A DNA stretch of 64,000 nt, from positions 310,001 to 374,000 of the forward strand of contig NZ_SAIY01000005.1 of the NCBI RefSeq assembly GCF_010560025.1, given 5' to 3'. The notes below the pieces were generated by a model that was not told the origin of the DNA, did not search any database, and saw nothing but the letters and a program-made list of their open reading frames with translations. Made by a program: the position numbers and the translations under genes. Below, in pieces: positions 18,404 to 27,246 of the stretch (its first letter is position 1; each line of letters begins with the position of its first letter). This stretch comes from Verrucosispora sioxanthis (GTDB lineage Bacteria; Actinomycetota; Actinomycetes; Mycobacteriales; Micromonosporaceae).

Positions 18404-18823
18404 TCAGCGAGGCAGCGCCTGCTGAAGTTCGGCGCGCAGGGCCGGGGTCAGCATCTCGCCGGCCTGCTTGGCCAGCCGGGCCATCTCGTAGCCCACCACG
18501 CCGATGTCCGCGTCCGCCGCCGCCAGGGTGGCCAGGATCGAGCCGTCGCGTACCTGCATGACCAGGAAGTAGCCCCGCCCCATCTCCACCACGGTCTGCT
18601 TGACCACGTCCCCGTCGAACATCTGGGCGGCGCCGGCGGTGATGCTCATCAGCCCCGAGGTCACCGCGGCGAGCTTGTCGGCGTGGTCCCGTGGCAGGTG
18701 GTCGGATATCGCGACCAGCAGCCCGTCGGAGGAGACCACCACCGCGTGCGCCACCCCGGGCACCCGCTCCGCGAACGCGCTGACCAGCCAGCTCAGGTCG
18801 CGAGCCTCCTGCGACAACGTCAT
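18404..18823 (-). CDS. Roadblock/LC7 domain protein
   Basis: The 139-residue product begins [24 protein letters not shown], which is diagnostic of the actinobacterial Roadblock/LC7 proteins (MglB-like) encoded in conservon-type operons; [12 protein letters not shown] and [14 protein letters not shown] are further family blocks. These proteins work as GTPase-associated partners of the sensor kinase and a small Ras-like GTPase. Its ATG overlaps the stop of the sensor kinase gene by one base (TGATG), so translation is coupled. The usual downstream DUF742 and GTPase genes are absent: the next gene is a convergent MFS transporter. Confidence 0.92.
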   Translation of the reverse strand: MTLSQEARDLSWLVSAFAERVPGVAHAVVVSSDGLLVAISDHLPRDHADKLAAVTSGLMSITAGAAQMFDGDVVKQTVVEMGRGYFLVMQVRDGSILATLAAADADIGVVGYEMARLAKQAGEMLTPALRAELQQALPR

Positions 18824-21398
18824 CACTTCCGTCCTCCTTCGCCCCACGCCCCGAGCGGTGGCACGGGTATCTCGGTGGTCTCCTCGGCCTCGGCCCGCCG
18901 CACACCGCTGTACAGCCTGGACAACATCCCGCCGACGGCTTCCGGATCCGGATCGTCGCGGGTCGGCTGCTGCTGCTCCGGGCGGGCCGGCTGGGTCACC
19001 GCACTGAGCTGCGCCATCGGCACCCGCATCGGCAGGCCCCGTTCGTTCGTCCCGGCGGTCACCGGCACGGTCGGCGGTGCCGGCGCGCCGGCACCGGCCG
19101 TGGAGACCGCCGACGACGGTCCCTCCCGCGACCACCAGCCGCTACCGCCGCTCGCCGGTGCCACCGCCGGGGCGAGTACGTCCTCCGCGCGTACCGGCAC
19201 CGGATGGGCCTGGCGGGGTACCGTGGTCGGACGGCGTCCGGCCACCGGCAGATCCGCCGGCCCCGGGTCGGCGGGGGCGACCGCGACCGGGCGAGGTGTC
19301 GCGACGGGCAGCCCGCGCGGTGACGGCACCGGGTCCAGGCTCGGCGGTGGTGCCGCCGCGAGCAGCGGACGCGGCAGCCGTACCCGGCCACCAGCCCACC
19401 GGCGCCGCCGTGCAGCCGCACCTCGATGCCGTGCCGGGCGGCGAGGTGACTGACCACGAACAGACCCATCCGCTCGACCGTGGCCACGTCCGCCGCCGGC
19501 GGGGCGGCCAGCACCGCGTTCGCTTCGGCCAGCGCCGTCGCGCTCATCCCGAGGCCCTGGTCGGCGATCTCGATCACCGCACCGGGCCCCTCCACCCGGG
19601 CCATCACCTGCACGATGGTGTCCGGCCGGGAGAAGGCGGTGGCGTTCTCCAGCAACTCGGCCAGCAGGTGCACCAGCTCACCGACCGCGTGCCCGACCAC
19701 GTGCAGGTCCGCCACCGCCTCGTGCCGCACCCGCTGGTACTGCTCGATCTCGGCGCTGGCCGCCAGCAGCACCGCGCTCAGCCCGATCGGCCGGTTCCAC
19801 CGGCGGGTCGACTCGGTGCCGGCCAGCACGAGCAGGCTCTCGTCGTTACGGCGCATCCGGGCGGCCAGGTGATCGAGCTTGAACAGGTTCTCCAGCTGCT
19901 CGGGGTCGCCCTCCTCGCGCTCCAGGTCGTCGAGCAGCTCCAACTGCCGCTCCACCAGCACCTGACTGCGTCGGGCGAGGTTGACGAACATCGCGTTGAC
20001 GTTTCGACGCATGTTCGCCTGGTCGACCGCCACCCCGACGGCGCTGCGGTGCACCGCGACGAACGCCTCGGCCAGCTCACCGATCTCGTCGAGGGACCGC
20101 ACGACCGCCGGTGAGACGTCGATCGGCGGTACGCCCCCGGAGACCGACCGCAACCGGGCCAGCGCCTCGGGCAGCTCGATCTGCGCGATCCGCAGCGCCT
20201 GGGAGCGCAGCAGCCGGATCGACCGGGCCAACGACCGACCGATCAGTACCGAGATCAGCACCGCCACCAGCAGGACCGTGATGATCACGCCGACGACCAG
20301 CAGCGTCTCCCGCAGCTGGGTGTCGCTCGCGTCGTCGGCCTGCCGGGCCGAGGCCGCCAGCACGCTTGCCTCGAAGCGCTGCAACAGCTCGTGGCGGGCC
20401 TCGCTGGCCGTCCACCACTGCTCCGCGTCCAGCACCGCCGACCCCGACACGCCCTGCGCCAGCGCCTGCTCCTCCATCCGGGAGGCGGCGACGAAGGCCG
20501 GATCCAGGCTCATCTCGTCATAGCGGGTCACCTGTGCGTTCGTCGCCGCGATGCGGAACGCGCCGAGCGCGGTCAGCTGGCGCGCCCGCAGCTCCGGCAG
20601 TTGGGCCGCGTCCTCGGCGTCGTAGCTGCCGGCCCGGGCCGCCGAGTACAGCTCCGCCCGAACCCGCGAGGAGAGTTCCTTCGCCCGGGCGAACTGCACG
20701 TAGCGCAGCACCGCGTCGGCCAGTTCCGGCCGGTCCGCGCCGGGTGTCGGCTGGGCGAGCAGGTTCAGCAACGCGTCGATCGCCCGGTGGTAGTTACCGA
20801 TGATGGTGTCGTCGCTGAGCACCACCGTGGTCATCGTGTTCCGGATGTAGTCGACCTGCTGGTACGCCTGGGAGGCCACCACGTAGACGTCCCGCCACGA
20901 GGCGTCCGCCTCGGCCAACGGCTCGGCGGCCGCGCGCAGCTCCGCGGCCGCCTGGTCGGCGGCGTCACGGTAGGGCTCCAACACGGCCAGCCGCTCCTCG
21001 CCGGCCTCCTCGTCGGCGGCGTCACGCAGGGCGGGCAGTTCCCCGGCCGTGCGGTCACGCTCCAGCTGCAACCGGTGGGTCAGCACGGTGATCTCGCGTC
21101 CGATGCCGACCTGCGCGGCGAAGTCACCCAGCACGTTGGCCCGGCTGACCAGGCTCTGGGTCTGTACGCCCGCCAGCACCAGGAAGGCGACCGACGGGAT
21201 GACCAGCACCGTGGCCAGCTTGGTGCGCATCCGCCAGTCCTGCAGGCGCAGAGCGGAGCGACGCCGGTGGGGTACCACCCGGACGTCGAACCGACGCCGG
21301 CGGTGCTGCGACACCCCGGGCGCCTGCTCCGGTCCTACACCCACCCGCTCCTCCTCCCCCACGCGTCCGCCGCGGTCCGGGGAGCGCGGTCCATCCAA
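18823..21398 (-). CDS. NIT-domain sensor histidine kinase, one frameshift near the C-terminus
   Basis: The protein has a first membrane helix ([18 protein letters not shown]), a long extracytoplasmic nitrate/nitrite-sensing (NIT)-type helical domain (to about residue 350), a second membrane helix ([22 protein letters not shown]), a HAMP region and a histidine-kinase-like ATPase. The N box is [13 protein letters not shown]1 is DQGLGMS and G2 is [15 protein letters not shown] Pro/Ala-rich C-terminal tail follows. At about 19380-19386 one base is missing; after correction the frame continues to the TGA at 18823-18825 and gives about 858 residues from ATG 21398. It is the sensor of a conservon-type module with the Roadblock protein. 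The exact start is uncertain; an ATG just before KLATV is possible. Confidence 0.82.
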
Positions 21399-21468
21399 CC
21401 AGGCCCGAGAGCAGTGTCAACGCCCTGCCCTTTTGAAGGGTTAAGGAAGGGTACTGCCGGTCGCCACC

Positions 21469-22848
21469 CTATGCCGAGGTCGCCGAGTCTTGATCATCCG
21501 TCCGGCCGATGTCGGCCACCACCACGGCATCGGCGATCCGGCCGGTGGCCACCAGCGCCGCGCCGGTGGCCCCGATCTCCGGGTGCCGGGCGAAACGGAC
21601 CGGCCGGGGAGCCAGCACCGCGGCGAATGCCTCCCGCCACCATGTCGAGGCGGCTATCGCGCCGCCACCGAGGACCACCTCCACCGGCCGGCCCACCGTG
21701 GACTCCAGCACCACCAGGTCCTCGACGACCTGCTCGCACACCCCGTACATGAGCCCGGCCAGCATCTCCACCGCGGTGGTGCCGAAGCCCAGTCCTCGCA
21801 GCTCGCCCAACCCGGCCGGGCGGATGCCCGGCGGGCGGTCGCCGCCGAACCGCACGTTGGCCGGCCGACCGCCGTCGGGCGGCAGCAGCGCCAGCGCCTC
21901 CTCCAGCGCCCGGCCGGTGGGCAGCCGTAACTCCCGGTCCGCCCAGGCGAACAGGTTCCCACCCGAGGAGTACGCGACCCCGGTCACCACATGGTCGTGG
22001 TCGACGCGGTAGCGCCACAGGCGGTGGGGCAGGACGGTCGACCCGGCAGACGTCGGCATCCGCTGCAACAGCCGGACCGCGGAGGACGTGCCCACGGTCA
22101 CCGCCGCCCGGGTGGGATCCACGCAGCCCGAGCCGACGTTGGAGGCGGCACCGTCACCAGTGGCGGCGCCCAGCGGGCCGGGCCAGCGCCGGCCACCGCC
22201 GGCCGTACTCCGCGCGCAACCCGCCGTGCCAGTCGCGGGGGCCAGTTCGGGCAGATCGGCACCGTCGCTGCCAGCCAGGGCGCGGGCCTCCGGGTCCCAG
22301 TCCAGGGTGTGCAGGTCCAGCAGACCGGTGCCGGACGCCTGTGACATCGACATCGGCGCCTCGGCGAGCAGCCGGCCGAGCACGTACTCGACCAGGCCGG
22401 TGAAGCGGGCGATCCGCGTCCCGGTGCGGGCGCGCAGCCAGGGCAGCCGCACCGACCAGTAGCAGCGGTGCCACCAGGTGCCGGTGCGCTGGTGGAAGGC
22501 ATCCGGGTCGGCCGGACCGACCGCCGTCGCCGGCGGCTCGGGCCGGGTGTCCAGCCAGGTCAGCACCGGCCCGAGCGGCTCGTCGGTGGCGCTCAGCGGC
22601 ACCACCGAGTGCCACTGGCCGCTGACCGCCACCAACTGCACCCCGTCCAACCAACCCTGGCCGTGCAACTCGTCGAGGCACTCGATCAGGCCGGCCAGGT
22701 ACGCACGGACGTCCAGGGTGCCGGCACCTTCGTCGTCGACGGTGAGCACCATGCGGCGACGGGCCAGCGCCCCCGGCAACGGTTGCGCGTCGTCCAGCAC
22801 GAGCCCACGCACCGACGAGGTGCCCAGGTCCAGCGCGAGAATCTTCAT
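21469..22848 (-). CDS. FGGY-family carbohydrate kinase (gluconokinase-like)
   Basis: The 459-residue product starts MKILALDLGTSSVRGLVLD, the phosphate-1 motif of FGGY kinases; AVSGQWHSVV and WLDTRPEP follow, and DGAASNVGSGC plus VTVGTSSAVR mark the second actin-like domain, with VLGGGAIAAS in the adenosine motif. The layout resembles gluconokinase/xylulokinase relatives. Between about 22171 and 22225 the encoded residues are unlike the family, while the neighbouring frame reads GLRAEYGRRWPALA, so a missing and an extra base cancel over about 17 codons. It is divergent from the Trp leader and 70 bases downstream of the sensor kinase start on the same strand. Confidence 0.82.
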   Translation of the reverse strand: MKILALDLGTSSVRGLVLDDAQPLPGALARRRMVLTVDDEGAGTLDVRAYLAGLIECLDELHGQGWLDGVQLVAVSGQWHSVVPLSATDEPLGPVLTWLDTRPEPPATAVGPADPDAFHQRTGTWWHRCYWSVRLPWLRARTGTRIARFTGLVEYVLGRLLAEAPMSMSQASGTGLLDLHTLDWDPEARALAGSDGADLPELAPATGTAGCARSTAGGGRRWPGPLGAATGDGAASNVGSGCVDPTRAAVTVGTSSAVRLLQRMPTSAGSTVLPHRLWRYRVDHDHVVTGVAYSSGGNLFAWADRELRLPTGRALEEALALLPPDGGRPANVRFGGDRPPGIRPAGLGELRGLGFGTTAVEMLAGLMYGVCEQVVEDLVVLESTVGRPVEVVLGGGAIAASTWWREAFAAVLAPRPVRFARHPEIGATGAALVATGRIADAVVVADIGRTDDQDSATSA

Positions 22849-22937
22849 CGCGGGTCAACGTACCCGGTGATCGTGACGCGACAACGCTGCCCGGCACCGG
22901 GTCCGCCGATCGGCTTCCGCGCCGGCCGTCCGACGCG

Positions 22938-22943
22938 TAGGGT
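22938..22943 (+). promoter_or_regulatory. Candidate -10 element of the leaderless Trp leader transcript
   Basis: TAGGGT ends six bases before the ATG at 22950, so transcription would start at or next to the A of the leader peptide. A weak AGGGTG ribosome binding site overlaps the same bases and is the alternative reading. Confidence 0.5.
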
Positions 22944-22949
22944 GTTCGC

Positions 22950-23009
22950 ATGCTCGCGCGACTGACCTGCTGGTGGCCCGCCGACCCGGCGGCCCTCCCC
23001 CGCGCGTAG
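22950..23009 (+). CDS. trpL: Trp leader peptide (19 residues, tandem Trp codons)
   Basis: The small frame encodes MLARLTCWWPADPAALPRA and ends with TAG 23007-23009. Two adjacent TGG codons (22971-22976) are the sensor for charged tRNA-Trp, as in known transcription attenuators. The sequence resembles actinomycete trp leaders, which carry a WW(W) core and a Pro/Ala-rich tail. A perfect terminator-like hairpin follows 11 bases after the stop and the fused anthranilate-synthase-type gene starts 97 bases after the stop. A chance occurrence of this whole arrangement is unlikely. Confidence 0.85.
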   Translation: MLARLTCWWPADPAALPRA

Positions 23010-23047
23010 CTTCATCCCACGCGGCCGCCCGACGAGGCGGCCGCCGG
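22986..23047 (+). promoter_or_regulatory. Ribosome-mediated transcription attenuator
   Basis: GCGGCCGCC (23021-23029) pairs perfectly with 23036-23044 around a six-base loop: the terminator form. CCGGCGGCC inside the leader frame (22986-22994) is perfectly complementary to 23039-23047, the 3' arm of that hairpin, so the two structures exclude each other. A ribosome that reaches the leader stop would mask the first segment and let the terminator form; one stalled at the Trp codons would favour the alternative pairing. There is no T run, as usual in this group. Confidence 0.75.
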
Positions 23048-23106
23048 TCATGTCCCGGTCCCCGGGGCCGCCCCCCGGAGAGCGGTCGCCCGGCCCGAGG
23101 AGACCG

Positions 23107-25017
23107 ATGCACCAGCTGACCGATCTGCTCACCACGCTCGCCGCCGGCCTCGACCCCGGCCCGTTCGCCCTGTTACGCCGCGACGGCGCCGAGCATCTCG
23201 ACCTGTTCACCGGCACCGTGACGACCGTCGACCGGCTCGCCGACATCCCCCTGCCCGCCGCCACCGCCGGCCCGGCGACACTGGCCCTGGTGCCGTACCG
23301 GCAGATCGCCGAGCGGGGCTTCGCCTGTGTCGACGACGGGGTGCCGCTGGAATGCCTCCGCATCGACCAGCACCACCGGCTGCCGCTGGCCGGTGTCCTC
23401 GACGCCCTGCCGACCGCGCCCGTCCGCACCACCGGCGCCGCCTTCGACATCAGCGACGACGAGTACGCCGCCATCGTGGCCCGGGTGCTGGCCGACGAGA
23501 TCGGCCACGGCGAGGGCGCCAACTTCGTCATCCACCGCACCCTGCGCGCCCAGGTGCAGGGCGCCCCGCTGACCGCCGCGCTGGCCGCGCTGCGTTCGCT
23601 GCTGACCCGCGAGCGCGGGGCGTACTGGACGTTCGTGGTGCACACCGGGGCGCGCACCCTGGTCGGCGCCAGCCCGGAACGGCACGTCAGCGTCGACGAC
23701 GGTCTGGTCATGATGAACCCGATCAGCGGCACCTTCCGGCACACCGGCGCCGCCGCCGACCGGGCCGCGCTGCTGCGCTTCCTCGCCGACACCAAGGAGA
23801 CCGAGGAGCTGTACATGGTCCTCGACGAGGAGTTGAAGATGATGGCCACCGTCGCCGAACGGGGCGGGCAGGTCGTCGGGCCGTACCTGAAGGAGATGTC
23901 ACACCTGGCGCACACCGAGTACCTGCTGGCCGGACGGGGCACGAAGGACGTCCGCGAGGTGCTGCGGGAGACGATGTTCGCGCCGACGGTGACCGGCAGC
24001 CCGATGGAGAACGCCTGTCGGGTGATCGCCCGGCATGAACGCAACGGGCGCCGCTACTACTCCGGGGTGCTGGCCCTGCTCGGCCACGACGAGTCGGGCC
24101 GGCAGAGCCTCGACGCGCCCATCCTGATCCGTACCGCCGAGATCTCCCCCACCGGTGAGCTGCGGGTACCGGTCGGTGCGACGCTGGTGCGCCACTCCAC
24201 CGCTGCCGCCGAGGTCGCGGAGACCCACGCCAAGGCCGCCGGCGTGCTGGCCGCCCTCGGTCTCGGCCCGCAGGCGCCGGCCGGGCCGCACCCCACGCTC
24301 CGGCTCGCCGACGACCCGCAGGTACGCGCCGCCCTCGCCGCCCGCAACGCCCCGCTGGCCCGGTTCTGGCTGGACCAGCGGCCACCGGGAGCGCTGGCCC
24401 TGCCCGCCCTGGCCGGCCGCCGCGCCCTGATCGTCGACGGGGAGGACACCTTCACCGGGATGCTGGCCCATCAGCTCGGCGCGCTCGGTCTGTCGGTGAC
24501 CGTCCGGCCGTGGCACGACGAGCAGCCGGTCCGCGCGTACGACCTGGTGGTGGTCGGTCCGGGCCCGGGTGACCCGAGCGGTGACACGGAGAAGATGACC
24601 AGGCTGCGCGCCCTGCTCACCGAGCTGCTGGAGGCCGGGCACCCGACGCTCGCGGTCTGTCTCGGTCACCAGCTCCTCGCCGGTCTGCTCGGGCTGCCGG
24701 TGCACCGCCGCGACGCGCCCTACCAGGGGCTGCAACGCACGGTCACCCTCTTCGGCACGCCCCGCCGGGTCGGCTTCTACGCCACCTTCACCGCCCGCGC
24801 CGCCACCGACCACCACGACGGCCCGTACGGACCGGTGGAACTGGCCCGTGACGAGGGCGACGGTGCGGTGCACGCCCTGCGCGGGCGCGGCTTCGCCGGG
24901 GTGCAGTTCCATCCCGAGTCGGTGCTCAGTCCGGACGGGCTGGCGGTCCTGACCGACCTGCTGCGCGATCTGCTGCCGGCGCCGGCCGGTGAGTTGTCCC
25001 CCGCGGCGCAGGCATAG
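23107..25017 (+). CDS. Fused anthranilate synthase / PhzE-type ADIC synthase (TrpE-TrpG fusion)
   Basis: The ATG at 23107 follows GAGGAG by five bases; the product has 636 residues. The first 410 residues form the chorismate-binding TrpE-like domain (ASPERHVSVDDG, MNPISGTFRH, DEELKMMA, GSPMENACRVIARHE, YYSGVLALLG). The last 200 form a class-I glutamine amidotransferase: VVVGPGPGDPSG oxyanion region, nucleophile Cys in AVCLGHQLLAG, and His/Glu in VQFHPESVLS. The fusion order and GSPMENACRVI block resemble PhzE and the fused anthranilate synthases of actinomycetes, which make ADIC or anthranilate from chorismate and glutamine. No other trp or phenazine gene is nearby. The Trp leader upstream argues for a tryptophan-responsive, anthranilate-type role. 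A terminator follows. Confidence 0.88.
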   Translation: MHQLTDLLTTLAAGLDPGPFALLRRDGAEHLDLFTGTVTTVDRLADIPLPAATAGPATLALVPYRQIAERGFACVDDGVPLECLRIDQHHRLPLAGVLDALPTAPVRTTGAAFDISDDEYAAIVARVLADEIGHGEGANFVIHRTLRAQVQGAPLTAALAALRSLLTRERGAYWTFVVHTGARTLVGASPERHVSVDDGLVMMNPISGTFRHTGAAADRAALLRFLADTKETEELYMVLDEELKMMATVAERGGQVVGPYLKEMSHLAHTEYLLAGRGTKDVREVLRETMFAPTVTGSPMENACRVIARHERNGRRYYSGVLALLGHDESGRQSLDAPILIRTAEISPTGELRVPVGATLVRHSTAAAEVAETHAKAAGVLAALGLGPQAPAGPHPTLRLADDPQVRAALAARNAPLARFWLDQRPPGALALPALAGRRALIVDGEDTFTGMLAHQLGALGLSVTVRPWHDEQPVRAYDLVVVGPGPGDPSGDTEKMTRLRALLTELLEAGHPTLAVCLGHQLLAGLLGLPVHRRDAPYQGLQRTVTLFGTPRRVGFYATFTARAATDHHDGPYGPVELARDEGDGAVHALRGRGFAGVQFHPESVLSPDGLAVLTDLLRDLLPAPAGELSPAAQA

Positions 25018-25054
25018 CCGGCCGGATCGGGGGTAGCGCTTGTGGACGGCCGAC

Positions 25055-25088
25055 GGTCCGGGCGGGTCTGAGAGCCCCCGCCCGGACC
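25055..25088. terminator. Bidirectional hairpin between convergent genes
   Basis: GGTCCGGGCGGG (25055-25066) pairs perfectly with 25077-25088 across a ten-base loop, between the TrpE-TrpG fusion (ends 25017) and wrbA (ends 25109). Confidence 0.7.
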
Positions 25089-25108
25089 GCCGGTCCTGCT
25101 GTGGGGAC

Positions 25109-25726
25109 CTAGCCGGCGAGGCCCTGCTTGAGCGCGGCACCGATGCGCACCGCCCGCTTCGCGGTCAGCGCGGTCGCCCCCAGCGCGATGTGGTCGGGCG
25201 CGGTCTCGCCGTTGTTGCTGGTGTGCGAGGCACCGTACGGGTTGCCGGCGGTGAACTGGCTCGGCTCGGTGTACCCGGGGGTGACCACGATCCCGCCCCA
25301 GTGGTAGAAGACGTGGAACAGCGACAGCAGCGTCGACTCCTGCCCGCCGTGCTCGGTGGCGGTGGAGGTGAAGGCCGAATAGACCTTGTCGGCCAACGCC
25401 CCCTGGGCCCACAGCGGGCCGGTGGTGTCGATGAACTGCTTGAGCTGGGCGGCGACCAGGCCGTAGCGGGTCGGCGAACCGAAGATCACCACGTCCGCCC
25501 AGCTGAGGTCGTCCGGCTGTGCCTCCTCCACGTCCTGGGTCTCCATCCGGTGTGCCTGCCATCCCGAGTTGGAGCGGATCGCCTCGTCCGGTGCCAGCTC
25601 GCGTACCTTGCGCAGCCGCACCTCCGCACCCGCCTCACCGGCCGCCTCCGCCGCCGCCTGCGCCATCTGGTAGGTGATGCCGGTCGCGCTGTAGTAGATC
25701 ACCGCCACCTTGACCTGTGCCGCCAT
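25109..25726 (-). CDS. wrbA: NAD(P)H:quinone oxidoreductase, WrbA-type flavodoxin-fold protein
   Basis: The 205-residue product has the flavodoxin fold with KVAVIYYSATGITYQMA as the FMN phosphate loop, FGSPTRYGLVAAQLKQF and DKVYSAFTSTATEHGGQE, all characteristic of WrbA. It would reduce quinones by two electrons with NAD(P)H in the cytoplasm and protect against oxidative stress. The ATG at 25726 has AGGAAGGA nine bases upstream. It is transcribed alone, converging on the TrpE-TrpG fusion and divergent from the GNAT gene at 25865. Confidence 0.93.
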   Translation of the reverse strand: MAAQVKVAVIYYSATGITYQMAQAAAEAAGEAGAEVRLRKVRELAPDEAIRSNSGWQAHRMETQDVEEAQPDDLSWADVVIFGSPTRYGLVAAQLKQFIDTTGPLWAQGALADKVYSAFTSTATEHGGQESTLLSLFHVFYHWGGIVVTPGYTEPSQFTAGNPYGASHTSNNGETAPDHIALGATALTAKRAVRIGAALKQGLAG

Positions 25727-25864
25727 CGCTCGTCCTTCCTCATCGGGATCAGCTCCGGCGACTACCCGATGCTTGCGGCGACAAACATCGGACGGCGTCG
25801 ACCGGTCCCGGCGGGCGGATTTCCGGTGGCCGGCACGGGTGGCGCGGTGGCAGGCTGTCCGGCG

Positions 25865-26353
25865 ATGGAGATCAGGATCGCGACCGCCGACGACTGGCCC
25901 GGCATCTGGCCCTTCCTGCGCGAGATCGTCGCCGCGGGTGAGACGTACACCTGGCCCCGGGACGTCGACGAGGCGCGGGCCCGGCAGATGTGGCTGGTCC
26001 CTACGCCCGGACGCACCGTGGTCGCCGTCGGCCCCGACGGCACGGTGCTCGGCTCGGCGAAGCTGACCCCCAACCAGCTCGGTCCCGGGGCGCACGTCGC
26101 CAACGCCAGTTTCATGGTCGCCCCGGCGGCGGCCGGGCGCGGCGTCGGGCGGGCCCTCGGCGAGTACGTGCTGGACCTGGCTCGCGCCGACGGCTACCGG
26201 GCGATGCAGTTCAACGCGGTGGTGGCGGTCAACACCCGCGCGGTGGCGCTGTGGCGGTCGCTCGGCTTCGAGGTGGTGGGGCGGATCCCGGAGGGCTTCC
26301 GACACTCCGTCGAGGGCTACGTCGACCTGCTGGTGATGTATCGGCGGCTCTGA
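25865..26353 (+). CDS. GNAT family N-acetyltransferase
   Basis: The 162-residue product starts MEIRIATADDWPGIWPFLREIV. The acetyl-CoA binding loop is AAAGRGVGRALGEYVL (Q/RxxGxG/A form RGVGRA), followed by FNAVVAVNTRAVALWRSLGFEVVGRIPEGF, the usual C-terminal strand of small GNATs. The substrate is unknown; the closest general type is phosphinothricin/L-amino-acid N-acetyltransferase-like. The upstream frame back to 25040 overlaps wrbA and is not used. Confidence 0.9.
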   Translation: MEIRIATADDWPGIWPFLREIVAAGETYTWPRDVDEARARQMWLVPTPGRTVVAVGPDGTVLGSAKLTPNQLGPGAHVANASFMVAPAAAGRGVGRALGEYVLDLARADGYRAMQFNAVVAVNTRAVALWRSLGFEVVGRIPEGFRHSVEGYVDLLVMYRRL

Positions 26354-26383
26354 CCGGCGCGCCGGCCGTCGGGTGCCGCCGGA

Positions 26384-26389
26384 TAGCCT
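26384..26389 (+). promoter_or_regulatory. Candidate -10 of leaderless HAD promoter
   Basis: TAGCCT is followed by six bases and the GTG at 26396. The gap from the upstream GNAT gene is only 42 bases and has no terminator, so a second promoter here would add to read-through. Confidence 0.5.
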
Positions 26390-26395
26390 GGCCCG

Positions 26396-26986
26396 GTGAT
26401 GCTGCCCCTGCCGACCGGCGAGTTCCAGGCGTACCTGTTCGACTGCGACGGCACGATCGTCGACTCGATGCCCCAGCACTACACCGCGTGGCGGGACACC
26501 CTCGACCGGTGGGGCTGCGCCTTCCCCGAGGACCTCTTCTACGCCTGGGCCGGGCGACCGACCGCGGACATCGTCGTCGCCCTGAACGAGCAGCACGGCC
26601 TGGACATGCCGGTGGAGACGGTCGTCGCCCACCGGGAGACGCGGTTCCAGCAGCTGCTGCCCACCGCCACCGGTATCCCCGGGGTGCTGCGGCACATCGA
26701 CGACGCGCACGGCCGCATCCCGTTCGCCGTGGTCTCCGGCAGCACCCGGGAGGCGGTCACCGCCTCGCTCGACGCGCTGGGCATTCTCGACCGATTCGAC
26801 GTGCTGGTCTGCGCGGGCGACTACGCCCGTCCCAAGCCCGACCCGGAGCCGTTCCTGCGCGCCGCCGAACTGCTCGGCGTACCGCCGAGGTCCTGCCTGG
26901 TCTTCGAGGACGCGGACCTGGGCATCGAGGCGGCGACCGCGGCGGGCATGGCCGCCGTCCGGGTGCCGCCGCCGCGCCGGGGCTGA
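26396..26986 (+). CDS. HAD superfamily phosphatase (beta-phosphoglucomutase/GPH-like)
   Basis: The 196-residue product has motif I FDCDGTIVDSM (nucleophile and acid Asp), a helical cap including HYTAWRDTLDRWG, motif II VVSGSTREAV, and motifs III/IV in KPDPEPF and VFEDADLGIEAA. This is a subfamily-IA HAD hydrolase of the kind that acts on sugar phosphates. The start is GTG 26396 or ATG 26399. It follows the GNAT gene by 42 bases and is followed by a hairpin at 27118. Confidence 0.9.
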   Translation: MMLPLPTGEFQAYLFDCDGTIVDSMPQHYTAWRDTLDRWGCAFPEDLFYAWAGRPTADIVVALNEQHGLDMPVETVVAHRETRFQQLLPTATGIPGVLRHIDDAHGRIPFAVVSGSTREAVTASLDALGILDRFDVLVCAGDYARPKPDPEPFLRAAELLGVPPRSCLVFEDADLGIEAATAAGMAAVRVPPPRRG

Positions 26987-27117
26987 CCGGGCGGCTTGCT
27001 CAAGATATCCGCAAGTTGCGTGGTTCACAGTTCTCGGACAGGTAGGAAAACGTCATCCTGATGACACCGGTGCCGGCGATCCTCGTCGCCGCCCCGCACC
27101 GGTCGACCTGAACGGGG

Positions 27118-27157
27118 GATCGCGCTCCGCCACCAACGGTGTTGGCGTAGCGCGATC
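27118..27157. terminator. Hairpin terminator after the HAD gene
   Basis: GATCGCGCT-c-CGCCA (27118-27132) pairs with TGGCG-t-AGCGCGATC (27143-27157) with one mismatch and a ten-base loop. Confidence 0.6.
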
Positions 27158-27246
27158 AGGGGAGCCGCTCGGCAACCGGGCAGGTCGTGTTGTCGGTGCC
27201 CACACCTATGCTGCCGTCGACCACCGAATGGAAGGCGGCCGACGTC

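Noticed and set aside
22850..25020. Phenazine biosynthetic cluster
   Set aside because: Only the PhzE-like fusion is present; no phzA/B/D/F/G-like genes are seen on either side.
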